From the NCBI GenBank assembly GCA_026770575.1, contig MU657507.1:7515-21180 (forward strand): a stretch of DNA of 13,666 nucleotides. Direction: 5' to 3'. This DNA is from Pelagophyceae sp. CCMP2097. Its lineage: Eukaryota; Sar; Pelagophyceae. How positions within the stretch are numbered: the stretch's first letter is position 1; each line of letters begins with the position of its first letter. Of the stretch, positions 13,622-13,666 are shown piece after piece. A program made the position numbers and the translations under genes. The notes under the pieces were generated by a model. It was given only the letters and a program-made list of their open reading frames with translations, was not told the DNA's origin and ran no database searches.

Positions 13622-13666
13622 TATGATGATTCCAATGAGGCAGGCTCCTGCTCGACCTCCACTCCC

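Overview
The window looks like nuclear DNA of a GC-rich single-celled eukaryote, most likely a microalga (stramenopile or haptophyte-like). This is an inference from Ty1/copia-type retroelement remains, GT-AG introns as short as 50 nt, strong G/C third-position bias in the believable coding stretches, and Pro-Thr-rich repeat sequence of a kind I associate with algal surface proteins. I see no bacterial operon, Shine-Dalgarno pattern or CRISPR array. No complete rRNA or tRNA gene is visible.

Layout, left to right. 1-500: non-coding, with a strong 121-bp hairpin and a short tandem repeat. 504-988 (minus): an interrupted small gene with a hydrophobic N-terminus. 1139-1722: a terminal-inverted-repeat (TIR) element with TA target duplication; a second copy lies at 12541-13004. 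1775-5026 (plus): a decayed copia-type Gag, protease and pre-integrase region spread over shifted frames. 5069-5751: a large imperfect inverted repeat built from a Pro-Thr-coding minisatellite. 5752-7005: AT-rich palindromic DNA, an Ala-coding GC island and copy 1 of a short dispersed repeat. 7006-9084 (plus): the best coding sequence of the window, an intact 692-residue Gag-protease protein with CCHC knuckle, Gly-rich linker and DTGA protease motif, but no integrase or reverse transcriptase. 9085-10380: three exon-like fragments on both strands. 10372-10730: a tandem array of about 120-bp units. 10735-10817: a fold-back copy of the dispersed repeat. 11147-12114 (minus): a likely secreted 305-residue protein made from two exons around a 50-nt intron. 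13068-13621: a second TIR element with a possible TAT target duplication, beside a tRNA-like T-arm.

The genes do not form a pathway. The window is best read as a transposon-rich region with one apparently intact host gene (11147-12114) and one intact retroelement-derived gene (7006-9084). The most useful leads are the stand-alone Gag-protease gene, the two non-autonomous TIR families, the Pro-Thr inverted repeat, the 120-bp array, and three short exon candidates. Product names rest on motifs read by eye; no database search was possible.
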